Positions 10,206 through 20,785 of a stretch of 64,000 bases of DNA are shown here, in pieces. Both the position numbers and the translations under genes were made by a program. Every line of letters begins with the position of its first letter. Position 1 is the stretch's first letter. A model generated the notes under the pieces. That model was not told where the DNA came from, did not search any database, and saw nothing but the letters and a program-made list of their open reading frames with translations. The stretch is from Aradus depressus (taxonomy: Eukaryota > Arthropoda > Insecta > Hemiptera > Aradidae): the NCBI GenBank assembly GCA_963662175.1, contig OY759225.1, positions 8,567,107 through 8,631,106 of the forward strand, written 5' to 3'.

Positions 10206-10509
10206 GGTTTTTTTTTTTTTTTTTTTTCCGGGTGCTCCGGTTAATCACCCGGCCCGTTTTTTTTCGTCGGGGAATGAGGATACATGACATGGTTATGCTA
10301 AATTTATTTATTTATTTGTTGCTGTGGGTGTCTGGGGGCGACAGCCTCTGGTCCCTTGCGGGACAAACTGGCGCTCCCAGACCCCCTTGTGTTGCGGCTG
10401 CCAGATGGCGCCGAGAGAGCTCAGGATCTTGGAGTGGGGGCTGCTACTACATCGCGGTCGCCGGGGGTAGACATCGGGCCGCAGCCCGTCAATCGCCCCC
10501 GGCCCCGGG

Positions 10510-11583
10510 TCAAGCGGGCTTTTTCTGTTCCCGCCAGGAGGTGACAAACCGGCCGAACGCCGGATAGTTCGACTCCGTCATCAACTCCGGCAGGCTCAAT
10601 CCCAGATATGATCCTGTCGCGCGGATCAACTCCACCCTAGACCTGTCGTATAGCGGGCAATCGAGGACCACGTGTTCTGCAGTCTCGATGCCGCCACACG
10701 AGCAGTTTGGGCCATCCTTCCTCTTGAAGAAGAAGAGTTTGGAGTTGAAGTCGCCGCGACCTGATAGTACCTGGGATGTCCAGTGATCGGGTTGTACCCA
10801 AGTGGAGCGCAGGCGGACCTGGACGTCAGGGATGTACGCGAATGTCGTTCGGCCATCGGAGGAGCGCGACCATCGCTGTTGCCACTTGTTCATTATCCAG
10901 TCTTGGACCATGTCCCTGCAACGCTCTGGTCCGTTCTGTCTACTTAGCTCACCCTCCAGGGCGAGGCGCAAGGGCTCATCTATATCTGCTCTCAGGGGCA
11001 AATTGCGTCTACAGTAGTACGAGGCGACCGCCCCGTCCAAAACCAAGTCTATGGGCGGAGCTCCCGCCAGCACCTGTAGCGCTGCCGTGGAGACAGTACG
11101 ATAGGCCTTTGTGACTCTCAGGAGGGCGGCTCTTTGGGCCTGTAGCAGTCTCGTTCTTTGCTGCTTGGTGGGGCGATACCACCACCCTGCAGCAGCGTAC
11201 CGTGCTACAGCCTCGAATACCCCCGTGTAGATTGTTCTACACGCTGAGTAGTCGAGGCCCCATGTTGCGCGAGCTAGGCGGCTCAGAGCCTTGAAGGTGG
11301 CATTTGTCCTTTCCTTGATGGCAACAGCGTGGGGAGTCGCGCTGAAGCCCGGAACCAGTCTCACACCTAGGTATGTGACCGCCTCCGGGAACTCAACGCG
11401 CATCCCCCGGATCCTCAAGGAGAAGGGGTGGCGGGCGTCGGTTTTCCCTCTCATCAGCAGGGCCATAGTCTTGCTTGGTGAGAGGGCCAGCTTGTTGGCG
11501 CAGCACCAGCTGTTGATGAAGTCGATGGCGGCTTGGGCTACGCGGGTCAGAGCTGCCCGGCTATGGAACTGACGGTCTGTCAT
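10510..11583 (-). CDS. R1-clade ORF2 C-terminal half (RT thumb and zinc finger), truncated
   Basis: 357 codons from the first ATG, although the frame is open back to a stop at 11659-11661. It begins just downstream of where YADD would be: INSWCCANKLALSPSKTMAL is the conserved region after the catalytic Asp pair. VTYLGVRLVPG follows, then the thumb/connector (KERTNATFKALSRLARATWG, ARYAAAGWWYRPTKQQRTRL). Near the end is a C-x-C-x7-H-x4-C finger, CSCGGIETAEHVVLDC, characteristic of R1-clade proteins. The frame is intact, but without endonuclease and catalytic palm it cannot act alone. The same reading frame is recognisable, decayed, at 15.3 kb (+) and 58.2 kb (-). Confidence 0.85.
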   Translation of the reverse strand: MTDRQFHSRAALTRVAQAAIDFINSWCCANKLALSPSKTMALLMRGKTDARHPFSLRIRGMRVEFPEAVTYLGVRLVPGFSATPHAVAIKERTNATFKALSRLARATWGLDYSACRTIYTGVFEAVARYAAAGWWYRPTKQQRTRLLQAQRAALLRVTKAYRTVSTAALQVLAGAPPIDLVLDGAVASYYCRRNLPLRADIDEPLRLALEGELSRQNGPERCRDMVQDWIMNKWQQRWSRSSDGRTTFAYIPDVQVRLRSTWVQPDHWTSQVLSGRGDFNSKLFFFKRKDGPNCSCGGIETAEHVVLDCPLYDRSRVELIRATGSYLGLSLPELMTESNYPAFGRFVTSWREQKKPA

Positions 11584-11642
11584 TACTTCGCTGAAGGGAG
11601 GAAGGGTGGCTGGTAACGCCCCTTCTTCTGTTCTTATTGCCG

Positions 11643-11850
11643 CTACTGTTGTTCCTTGTCAGCCCTCTCCTGGAGGGCCAACCCACCCATGAAGAGCGCG
11701 GCAAATTCGCAGCCCACATCCCACGACTCCTGGGAGCGCAGCATAGCGTCCACGTAACTGGTATCAGTCAGTGGGGCGCCCATGCTGCCCTCCAGATTTA
11801 TCCTTCCGCCGTCTCCGTCTCACCGGGGCACGCGGGGCAGGCAATCGGCC
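11643..11850 (-). pseudogene. R1-clade ORF1 (Gag) C-terminus
   Basis: Reads YVDAMLRSQESWDVGCEF and ALFMGGLALQERADKEQQ, then a stop at 11643-11645. The acidic/aromatic end with 'EFAALFMGGLALQERA' matches the C-terminus of R1/TRAS-type Gag as I know it. An in-frame TGA near 11820 and the missing N-terminal part mark it as a remnant. Confidence 0.6.
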
Positions 11851-11865
11851 ATTTACCTTTTATTT

Positions 11866-12940
11866 GAATAACGTTTGTTCTTAGGAAGTACATGACCAAT
11901 GTTTCACTGACAATTTTGTTTTCGGTTGTTTTTGATTTTTGTTTTTGATTCTGAAGCCACTAAGTAGAATGCTGAGCTTTAGACCAATCGGTCGTTTACT
12001 TTTTATTTGAAGAAGCTTCATTCTAAAGAAGTACATAACTCATGTTTTTTATTTTTTTTATTTTTTCTTCAAATATCCTAACAATTGTGTGTTCTGTTGA
12101 CAACAAAAGTGACAACTCCTCAGACATGAACCGGTAAACTTTATATTTGTTTGCCCTACTCTTATCAAGGTAACACCAAAAATAGGTTTACCCTCAGGTA
12201 AATCAGTGTTGTAAATAATTGCTAATAGGGGCTGACACGATAAAAGCTTATCGACAATACAATGATGAAAAGCCAAGTTAAAAGAAACAAATTTCTAACG
12301 TCCTCACAATAAATTACATTAAATTCATAATACTTTTAGCCCTCGATCGCCAATAAATTAATAATATTTACGTAGTATGTAAATAAATTATTATGTAATG
12401 CATTCATATATTATAAAATTTATGTATTATGTTAGAGAATTTATTTAACTCACATTAAAATATTACATGATAAAACTTTATCTCTGTTTATACAAAATAT
12501 TTATTATTATTTATATATTAATATTCATTGACTTCTCATTACAGATATTAATTATCTATATTGGGAAATATGAATTAATTTAATTAAATTTCAAAATGTT
12601 CACCTCTCTACAGGTAAAAACTTTTTTAGCTGGACGTTTTAACTATTACCATCATTCAAAAAATGAGTTCTCAGGTAATAGTTAAAACCGTAGTGAACCG
12701 GTAACAGGACCCCTTATGACATCCTGACCTCCGGATACCAACCTGAAGCAAAATACATCACGCCAAATCTAAGAAAATAGTTAAAAGTCTTTGACATACT
12801 AGATATGCGACCACCATGTTTTTGCGGTCTGTGACAGTAAATTTACATATTTTTTTATATTTCATTTCCTATAACTCCATGTGCTCACCCATTTTAGCTA
12901 AAAGAGAAAAAAAAAATGTTTAACTATTACCATCGTGGTA
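11866..12940. other. AT-rich sequence with minor repeats, no gene
   Basis: A diverged direct duplication of about 57 bp (11849-11906 and 11981-12040) is visible. TTAACTATTACC recurs near 12638 and 12918 and, inverted, near 12678. No supported ORF. Confidence 0.5.
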
Positions 12941-12990
12941 GTAGGCGATATGACTTCGTAGTTGAAGCCCGGGCATGAGTAATAAATAAT
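12941..12990 (+). mobile_element. SINE-A tail fragment
   Basis: GGTAGTAGGCGATATGAC followed by GTTGAAGCCCGGGCATGAGT, without head or body. Confidence 0.75.
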
Positions 12991-13200
12991 TTTCAGCCGA
13001 CTCGGCCAAAAGAAGGGGGATTTAGATGGGAGGCTTAACTCAAAAACATTATTAACTATCGTTGTAATGATTGTAACGTCTAAAATTTCAGCTATATCAG
13101 CAGAAGGGTAGCGAGGCTCAATTCAGAAACCCTAATAACTGCCATGATTTTCATTTTTTTAATGTAATTTCAGATTTAATTTTCAAAAAAAAAAAGAGAA
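12990..13200 (+). repeat. ACTTCCCC-family fragment
   Basis: TTTTCAGCCGACTCGGCC, then GGCTTAACTCAAAAAC and a second, diverged subunit ending in an A run. Confidence 0.65.
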
Positions 13201-13494
13201 AAAGGTTAGAATTTTGTTTTGCCCACTTATCCGTGATTAAAACAGGGGCCGAGAAGCTGAGGGGGGGCGACAACAGCCTGCAACCTCACTTTGCAATTCA
13301 AATTGGCCCTGTGTAGCTTTGGAGTGGACACGACACTGAAAAGTTCCAAAACTTCCCACTCACACACTCCATGTTTCATAATTCTTATGTGGGGCCTCCA
13401 TTCATCTGCATATAAATTTATTTTGTTTCGTTTATAACTGACAAAATAAATTAAAAAATAAATAAATAAAAATACACAGAGTACAAAAAAAAAA

Positions 13495-13598
13495 TGTGAT
13501 GGGTCATTACAAGACTTTCTTATACCAACCATTTTGGGGGAGGGAGAGTAATATGTAAAAAAGTGGTTGGCTAAGAAATTCTGCAATGGCGACACCAC
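13495..13598. mobile_element. MITE-M, short copy
   Basis: Starts TGTGATGGGTCATTACAAGA, then CTTTCTTATACCAACC, and ends with a degraded inverse (GGTTGGCTAAGAAATTC). It is the same family as the 206-bp MITE at 47851. Confidence 0.65.
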
Positions 13599-14330
13599 GT
13601 ATACAATGTTTTTCTATATTTAAAAAAATATTTTTTAACAAAAATTTACAAATAAAAAATGAATACTACAGAAATTAATTTTTTATTATTTATAACTTTG
13701 GCGCTATAACTTCAGTCCTATTGGCCAAATCTGAAATTTGAGGACCAAATAGCGATTGGAAATGTAATAAGGAACATTTTTGGTTAGGATCAATTTTTCG
13801 ATAGGACTAACGGTTTTCGTGTAAATTAAGGCAATGTTAAAAAATATGTGTTTAAAAACGACTGGACGGTTCTCGGCATATATCTCGGAGACAGAACGAC
13901 CTGCGAAATATATAAAATGGGTCTTTTAGTTGTTTCTGCAACTACAATGGCCACACCACATACACAATGTTTTTCTACATTGTTAAAAATATTTTTTAAC
14001 AAACATTTACGAATAACAAATGAATACTATAGAAATAAATTGAGATCACTTCGAGACCTAATCAAAAATCTTATCAAATAAAACGAACGATTGTAGCTTA
14101 AAAAATATATGTTTAAAAACAACTGGACGTTTCTAGGCATGTACCTCGGAACGACCTGCGAAAAATATGAAATGTATCATATCAATGCCGAGAACCGTCC
14201 AGTCGTTTTTAAACACATATTTTTTAAACTTCAATCGTTCGTTTTACTTGAAAAGATTTTTGATTAGGTCATAAATATAAACGGTATCTTGTAAAATGTA
14301 CTTAGATCTCGAAGTAATGTGGTCACAATT
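13570..14330. repeat. Repeat D cluster with direct and inverted copies
   Basis: A segment at 13585-13665 (ATACAATGTTTTTCTATATT) recurs directly at 13960-14035. A second segment (GTTTAAAAACGACTGGACGG) occurs at 13850 and, diverged, at 14110, and appears inverted at 14187-14240. The two arms 14058-14143 and 14187-14275 form a palindrome about 85 bp long. Related sequence lies at 27.1 kb. Confidence 0.65.
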
Positions 14331-15125
14331 CTCATTCAATTTCGGATTTTCATTCATTTCAAATTTTATGTTCTTAGCTACAATCGTTGCTTAGAGCCCT
14401 CACAAAGATATCGTCTCGAAATTGGTCAAAAGCTGTTCCTAGGACCTTAAAAACTTGTAGTTTTGTTAAAAATTCAATCTCGGATTTTCGCACGATTACA
14501 ATAATTCTTTATACTGTGGGAATAAGAATGTAAAAAAGCAAAAACGTAACTTCGAATTCAAAATTACAAATCTTTCCTTATAAACAACTATCAAAAGAAG
14601 AATATAAGTTTTATAAAGCCAATGAAAATACAGATATAATAATAAATTTTCCCTCTTCTTTGATATTGACTTGAGTTTGCTGTAAGCTGCCTGTCTGTCA
14701 TTTTCCAGTTATTCTAATTTGATTTTACGCTATAAGAGTATAGAGTCGACACTGAAATGCTCTCAATTTTAAAGCATTCTCCAGATAAAATGTTTCATTC
14801 GGTTTACCAAAAGATTGTTTCTCCTTCATTCTTGTAAAATAAAAAGGAACGATGTAGTTAAACAAAAATAGAAGGAAAACAAATAAATATATAAATAGAA
14901 AAAATAACATAAAATTATTGTTTTTCAAAAAAATATATACCTACTTATTAATAAAGTTACAATGGAGTATTTTTTTGGTTTTTTGTTGGATTTTCATAAA
15001 GTTTTACATGGAGTAACATTCTACGTCTGGTTCCAACATTAGACCTTCTGAAAATGTTGTTTGGAAACGGGGGTTAAATTTGGAACCCGGTAGTTGTCTT
15101 TAAGAGTAGGCCTTCTACAATTGAT
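14331..15125. other. Unassigned AT-rich sequence
   Basis: The first part continues repeat D. No supported gene after that. Confidence 0.5.
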
Positions 15126-15140
15126 AAGCAGTGCGTTGGA

Positions 15141-15241
15141 TGATGGCGGGTAACGCCAGGATAAACAGACAGTTGTCAGCCGGAGCGGGCATACATTCCT
15201 CTTCAAAAGACATTTATTGCGTTAGGTAACACCTGACAAAA
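15141..15241. repeat. Direct repeat, left copy (partner at 16121-16227)
   Basis: Both copies share AACGCCAGGA, AACAG(A/C)CAGTTGTCAGCCG, and TTATTGCGTTAG...ACACCTGACAAAA. They bracket the decayed R1 fragment, so the pair could be target sequence, element ends, or an unrelated duplication. Confidence 0.7.
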
Positions 15242-15244
15242 GGA

Positions 15245-15985
15245 CAACCTTGCGTGATCCTTGTGCAAGCCCAGAGAGCAGCTCTTTTAAGGGTTACAAA
15301 GGCCTATTGTACTGTCTCTACGGCTGCGCTACAGGTGCTGGCAGGAGCTCCGCCCATAGTCTTGCTCTTGGACGGGGCTGTCGCCTCGTAGTTTTGTAGA
15401 CGCAATTTGCCTTTAGGAGCAGATATAGATGAGCCCTTACGCCTAGCCCTGGAGGAAGAGATGCGCGGACAGTCCAGACCAGAGCGTTGTAGGGACATAG
15501 TCCAGGAATAGACAGTGGAGAAATGGCAACAGCGGTAGTCACGATCATCGGATGGCCAAACGACCTATGCATATTTTCCGGAAATCCTTGTACGTCTGGA
15601 CTCTACGTGGATACTGCCTGACCACTGGATGTCCCAGATACTATCAGGTCACGGAGATTTCAACTCCAAGCTATTCTTCTTTAAGAGAACAACCCGAACT
15701 GTTCGTGCGGCGGAGTGAGAACTGCAGAACACGTGGTCCCCGAATGTCCGCTATACGACGGGACTAGAGTGGAGTGATACGCGGGACAGGATCGTATCTG
15801 GGACTCGACCTACGGCAGCTGGCGACCGTAACCTGACGGAGAAAGAAGCAAGCATTATGAACCAGCGAACGCCCTACATTTGTCCCGAGCTCTCTCGGCG
15901 CGCCAAGAAAATTAAGGCTGGGAGTGACCGCTGACCGTCGTAGATGGTCGGCAGCGGTCGCTCCTAGACTACCACAGCAACAGAT
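15245..15985 (+). pseudogene. Decayed R1-clade LINE ORF2 fragment
   Basis: Plus-strand relative of the element at 10.5 kb. It shares GTGCTGGCAGGAGCTCCGCC, GACGGGGCTGTCGCCTCGTA, and CAGATATAGATGAGCCC, and later the zinc-finger region (ACCCGAACTGTTCGTGCGG). Several stops and indels break the frame. It spans only the post-YADD part to the 3' end, so it is 5'-truncated. Confidence 0.78.
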
Positions 15986-16120
15986 ATTTTACTTTATTAT
16001 ATAATTTTTTTCTTTATTTGTTAATAAAATTGTTAGGCTTTTTTTTCCCCCGACGATTCGGCGAAGATGTCGTGGTCTCCACAGGAGGTCGGCCACCAAA
16101 AAAAAAAAAACAGACAAAAG

Positions 16121-16227
16121 GACTGCCTGGCAACGCCAGGAGAAACAGCCAGTTGTCAGCCGGGACAGGCATGCAATACATCCTTCTCCAAAAGACACTT
16201 ATTGCGTTAGATGACACCTGACAAAAT
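16121..16227. repeat. Direct repeat, right copy
   Basis: Partner of 15141-15241 and slightly longer. Preceded by GTCGTGGTCTCCACAGGAGG and an A run. Confidence 0.7.
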
Positions 16228-16469
16228 CTTTTCCATAAAAATGGTAGAAGAGGCGAAGGTAATGACCCCAAAGATGTATAGAGTATGATATTGGGCCTGA
16301 GCCTCAGGTGGACTCCAGGACCCGAGACCCAGGACACAGGCAGAGTTTATTAAATTTCAGATAGGTTAGAGACCCTTTACCCTCCATCTCAAACAGGTCT
16401 ATCTTTTACCTTTCCACCATATTGACTTCTTTTTCAATCTGGTTCTTGACCCCTCCACAATATCTATTT

Positions 16470-17151
16470 GGGTAATTCCACAACAACTCAGCATGACGTT
16501 ACACCCACCGATTTTTTTATGGAAAACTAATGTCATTTTTGGATTCCTCGTCCAAAAATAAGCTTAAATTCAGCCTTTTTCGATTGATATTTTTTTTTAC
16601 AGAAAGAAAACATTTTGTTGTCTTTTTTCGAGTTTTTCACAATACGATTTAAAATTTTTTCATTTCAACTATCAATATCGGCTGAAAAAATATGTTTTAC
16701 AGATGATTTCAATCGGAAATTTTCTATAGATTTCGAAAATGTTATCGAAAATATAAAAAAAATTGACCTTTTCACTGAAAATGGCAATTTATAATTTTTT
16801 TCACATTTTTTCATGATTTTTTTTCGACATGCTAGTACACCTATTTTTCATCCGTAACACATAGAAATTGTTGTTCGGGAGTTGAACTTTCATAAAAAAA
16901 AATTTTCGTTCTGGGTTAAACATGTTTATGAACTGTATAATAGCAATTAAAGTAATTGTCGATTTTAAGTGAAAAACTTGAAAAGAGACAACAAAATGTT
17001 TTCCTTCTGTAGAAAAAAACATCGATCGAAAAAGGCTGAAAATTTGTATTTAAGCTTATTTTTGGATGAGGAATCCAAAAATGACATTAGTTTTCCATAA
17101 AAAAATTGGTGGGTGTAACGTCATGCTGAGTTGGTGTGGAATTAATTACCC
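16470..17151. mobile_element. Long-TIR MITE (682 bp)
   Basis: The ends are inverted over about 170 bp. The left starts GGGTAATTCCAC and continues CTCAGCATGACGTTACACCC; the right end is its complement with small indels. ATTT flanks both sides (16466-16469 and 17152-17155), giving a 4-bp target duplication. The interior is AT-rich with no transposase, so it is a non-autonomous DNA transposon of uncertain superfamily. Confidence 0.82.
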
Positions 17152-17199
17152 ATTTACTATAATATGAAGAGGGCTGATGTAGTGAGAAGATTTATTTTA

Positions 17200-17530
17200 T
17201 ATTTGCTGGCCGGCTTTCGAAGTTGCCCGCCTCTCCTGCCTGGCTGACAGCATTAACGGAATCTCACATACTCCGTTCTCCCAGTTGTGAGTCAGATCGG
17301 GGATAGGAATAAGATATCTGTCGCCATCCATGAAATATTAAATTGTTAAATTTGTTAGGTTTTTAGATAGTTATTACTATTATTATCATTAAAACATTTT
17401 AATTATATTATTTTCAAAATTATTATATCTAATTGCCTGATGATGAGGGCAACCTCGAAAGCTGGCTAGCAAATGTCAAAAAAAACTGTGAGAGGTCAGT
17501 CTATATTTCATTTTACAACCTGTGATATCT
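17200..17530. repeat. Repeat H, head-to-head arrangement
   Basis: The left part carries a reversed and broken hammerhead (GCCGGCTTTCGAAGTTGCCC at about 17222). The right part carries an intact forward one. Between them are CTCCCAGTTGTGAGTCAGAT and CATCCATGAAATATTAAATT, shared with 9.8 and 28.4 kb. Confidence 0.7.
17433..17472 (+). ncRNA. Type I hammerhead ribozyme motif (repeat H)
   Basis: CTGATGA at 17437-17443, extra T, stem II GAGG-GCAA-CCTC, GAAA at 17457-17460, stem III AGCT/GGCT with one G-U pair, and A at position 17 (17468). Stem I is TTGC (17433-17436) with GCAA (17469-17472). The core is complete; distal stem I is less clear than in the copy at 49.5 kb. Confidence 0.65.
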
Positions 17531-17595
17531 ATTTACCGTATTATCTAAATCCAAGTTGAAAAATTATTTAAAGATACTGTTATATCAATTTCGTT

Positions 17596-18185
17596 AATAA
17601 TGCATGATTGGACAACTCATATCAGACTGAAACGCACAGACCTCAAAAGACGATTTGGACGACTGAAATCAAACATCGGACGACGATCGACATTATCGCT
17701 TGAAAACAAACTTCACATATACAACACTATACTAAAACCCATCTGGACTTACGGCATCGAGATATGGGAATCAGCCAAAACATCAAACATACAACGTCTT
17801 CAGTCAATACAATCCATTATACTACGCCACATTGCCAATGCCCCATTTTACGTTTCCAACCTCACATTACATAATGACCTCAACATCCCATTTGTATCTT
17901 CTGTTATCAGGACATGGTATCAAACTTATCACGACAAACTTCATCATCACGCCAATCCATTTATACAAGAATTATCTACAAACACCCTCCCCACAAATCC
18001 ACCACGACGCCTCAAGCGGATATGGCAGAGGGACCTGCTCCAGGACTAGCCTGGACTCCTCTTCGGTCACGTACCTCAGCAGTACAGCCACGCACCTGAC
18101 ACTGTACTATTTATCGCAATTGCTAATGCCAAATCTTATGCAGTTCTAAATATATAAATAAATAAATAAAAATAATAATGCATGA
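17596..18185 (+). mobile_element. 5'-truncated jockey LINE with 12-bp target duplication
   Basis: The insertion (17608-18173) is flanked by AATAATGCATGA at 17596-17607 and 18174-18185. It starts inside ORF2 and ends in a (AAATA)n-like tail, the expected product of aborted target-primed reverse transcription. Confidence 0.9.
17608..18049 (+). pseudogene. Jockey ORF2 C-terminal fragment
   Basis: An open frame of about 147 codons covers the region after the RT palm: SLENKLHIYNTILKPIWTYG, then LQSIQSIILRHIANAPFYVS and NLTLHNDLNIPFVSSVIRT. These are signature blocks of jockey-clade C-termini. The last residues (RRLKRIWQRDLLQD) precede the stop and a 3' UTR of about 125 bp. The ATG at 17600 lies partly in the target duplication, so it is not a real start. 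It is not the same subfamily as the element at 1-3716, as far as the overlap allows comparison. Confidence 0.88.
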
Positions 18186-18235
18186 AAAATGCCTAGCAAT
18201 GATTTTGACGTAGAACTACGTCTTTCCTCGTGTTG

Positions 18236-18490
18236 TATCGGGGGTAACGCTTTCTTTACTGAGCTAAAGATCGAGTTATCTGGGAGGAGAAAAACCTAGA
18301 GCATGCCGTCCTTCGGATGAGACGTTGGTCCCGAGCCTGTACGATGTCAGATACTCATTAAAGACCCCTACAACCTAGGTAAATACAAATTAAGGGTAGG
18401 CATAATTTAGAACTCCCATTGTAGAGTCGGACTCATGTCCACCAGTGTGACGAAAGAGTGCTCTGGTAGTAGGCGATATCACCTCGTTTA
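18236..18490 (+). mobile_element. SINE-A, decayed copy
   Basis: The head is only partly kept (GCTTTCTTTACTGAGCTAAA). The body is clear: TGCCGTCCTTCGGATGAGAC, GGTAGGCATAATTTAGAACT, GCTCTGGTAGTAGGCGATAT. Confidence 0.75.
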
Positions 18491-19260
18491 ATTCTTTGAA
18501 ACTAATAACTAAACTGATTTGAAATTTTGAAAATTTAAATTATTTTTCTTGTTGGTTACTTTACAAAGTTCATACATTGAGAATTATTGCACTAGAGTAT
18601 CGCAAGTTAGCAAAGTGAAGATTAATATTTTATAAAATCAGTGAAACGAAAAGGTCCATAAGCTCCACGTAGAACTTGAAAACTTAACTCAAGCTTCTTA
18701 ACTCTGAAGAATTGATAACTTTTCAATTTGTACTTCATAAAATGTATTGTATCTTCTTTATCCGCTTTGCTCTGGTTAAATAGGGATTAACGGTTTAAAT
18801 GGGATATGAATAATCCTTTCTGAATTAAACCTCTCGGTGTGAAGAGTTCCTTAATTTGAAAATACTCAGTACTTACTTTGTAAAAAGAGCTTTGAGAATT
18901 ATGGTCGGTGATTCTTCTGCAATGTACTTCCCCAGCTCGAAATAATGAAGTAACATTTTTCTTTCCCTCTTACTAGTATTTTCCTTTGATCCCCACCCAA
19001 ATCCCCTTACCCGATTCCGCGGAAAATTATTAGGTATCGTACGTGAGAAATTTACTTAAGACATTGTGTCTCGATACGTTCATTACAACAGTAGTAGTAG
19101 GAGGACATTCCTGGTTCTAGTAGTTTCGATGTTCACAGAAATACAGGAGTGGCGCCAAAAGCGGCAATTGTTGAAAGTTCAACAGATATTAAGGAGTCTG
19201 GAGATGGTATGTATAGACATGGAGCCAATATACAAGGGGAGGCGATAATCCGTTACGGGT
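18491..19260. other. Unassigned, with an ACTTCCCC-family fragment
   Basis: The family terminus is seen near 18905-19050 (GGTGATTCTTCTGCAATGTA, CTTCCCCAGC). Nothing else is recognisable. Confidence 0.5.
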
Positions 19261-19262
19261 AT

Positions 19263-19840
19263 GGGCTGAGGAATGGAAAGACGTAACCAATCAGTCGTAC
19301 AATTCTTCACAGACCTGAGATAGCGCATAGGTAGCGTCACAAGGAGCGACATGGAGTGACTGTGGACTAAAGAATGGGGAGGAGTCGTGACAGTCATGAA
19401 CGCCAACCCAAACCAATCAGACAACTCTTCACAGACCAGGTAGCGCATGGGTAGCGTCCAGTTCGGAGGGAGCGACACTCCGTTACAGCGGGGACTGTGG
19501 GCTGAGGAATGAAGAGCCGTGACAGTCAAGACCGCCAACACAAACCACACACATCTCGTCACAGACCAGGTAACACATGGGTAGCGTCATAGTATGGGGA
19601 GCGACACTCCGTTAGGGCGGTGACTGTGGGCCGAGGTATGGAGAAGAGCCATGACAGTCAAGACCGCCAACGCAAACAACACACAGCTCGTCACAGACCA
19701 GGTAACACATGGGTAGCGTCACAGTTTGGGGGAAGCGACACTCCGTTACGGCGGTGACTACGGGCTGAGGAATGGACAGGAGCCGTGACAGTCATGACCG
19801 CCAACCCAAACCAATCAGTCACACAGCTCTCTCAATTAAT
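19263..19840. repeat. GC-richer minisatellite, about 131-bp unit, four to five copies
   Basis: The phase marker GGGCTGAGGAATG recurs near 19263, 19498, 19628 and 19760, with a shorter unit near 19366. Each unit also has AGACCAGGTA and GCGACACTCCGTTA. A minus-strand open frame crossing it is a by-product of the repeat. Confidence 0.85.
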
Positions 19841-20029
19841 AAACCTCCCGTGATTGTCCCCCGACATTTTTTTTTTTTCACACCCCTTCATCCGGTCGCT
19901 GGCAAAATTTATCTTCAAATCCAGGGAACTGTGGGCCCTGTCGCGCTAATGGTCACCGGGCAGATCAATCATTTAAATTCTGGCAGGGGCCTGATTTAAT
20001 CAGAAAACTTGAGGGTTTCCTCTTACGAA

Positions 20030-20262
20030 TATTATACAACTAGCTGTGTAACCCAGCGTTTACCGGGATATTCACTACCTTTCTGGGTTCTCACCAAGTT
20101 CCAATCATATACCTACTCACATGCTACTTTGAATTTGATAAATACGTTGAAAACTCCACCTCCGATTTTCGCTCGATTACCTTTCTACCTTATACTAAAG
20201 ATGTACCTTCCAGTTTTTTCTACAACGTTTATTTGGAGAAATTTTTAATTACACCATTAACA
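20030..20262 (-). repeat. Mixed repeat fragments (repeat D type)
   Basis: GCTCGATTACCTTTCTACCT and ACGTTTATTTGGAGAAATTT match repeat D segments at 27.2 kb. Confidence 0.45.
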
Positions 20263-20267
20263 GAAGA

Positions 20268-20525
20268 GAGCGCCGTTAGCTCGAAGGTAGCTTGCTTGTC
20301 TACTGAGTTGAAACCCGGCCGAGGCCCTATAGGTTTTTCATTGGGAGGTGAAAAACCTTGCGCAACCCGCCCTTCGTATGGAACGTTAAGTGATGGTCCC
20401 TAGTCTGTACGGTTTTATGTACTCGTTTTAAGACCCCCTACCCCGGGTCGAATAAAAATTTAGGGTAGGCAAAACTTAAGACTCTCATAGTAGAGTCGGG
20501 CTCATGTCCACCAGAGTGAAGTGTG
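20268..20525 (+). mobile_element. SINE-A, head and body, tail lost
   Basis: The tRNA-like head (GCGCCGTTAGCTCGAAGGTA) leads into GGACGTTAAG-type sequence and stops after CATGTCCACCAGAGTGA. Confidence 0.82.
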
Positions 20526-20559
20526 ATGTAGAAAATTATACGCATTGTAATTATTAATA

Positions 20560-20785
20560 ATATACGCCGTACTTCGGATGGGACGTTAAGCGATGGTCCC
20601 GAGCCTGTACGATGTCAGGTACTCGTTAAAGATCCCTACCCTAGGTGAATAAAAACTTAGGGTAGGCAAAATTTAGGACTCCCACAGTAGAGTCGGGCTC
20701 ATGTCCATCGAGTGACGATAGAGCGCTCTGGTAGTAGGCGATATGACCTCGTAGTTAAAGCCCGGGCATGAGTCATAAAACATAA
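20560..20785 (+). mobile_element. SINE-A, body and tail
   Basis: Starts in the body (TACTTCGGATGGGACGTTAA) and ends at GGGCATGAGTCATAAAA. It lies about 35 bp downstream of the preceding copy, which lacks this tail; the two could be parts of one rearranged element. Confidence 0.85.

Larger units (their letters stand above)
10300..11865 (-). mobile_element. R1-clade LINE, internally deleted copy
   Basis: GC-rich element reading leftward: end of ORF1 (11643-11850), a junction, the C-terminal half of ORF2 (10510-11583), then a 3' UTR ending in (AAAT)n near 10305. The ORF2 endonuclease and the palm before the YADD box are absent, so a large internal piece has been lost. Confidence 0.82.

Noticed and set aside
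17215..17256. Second hammerhead at the left end of the repeat H pair
   Set aside because: The CUGAUGA block is replaced by GGCAGGAGAGG on the minus strand; only the GAAA and AGCCGGC side survives.
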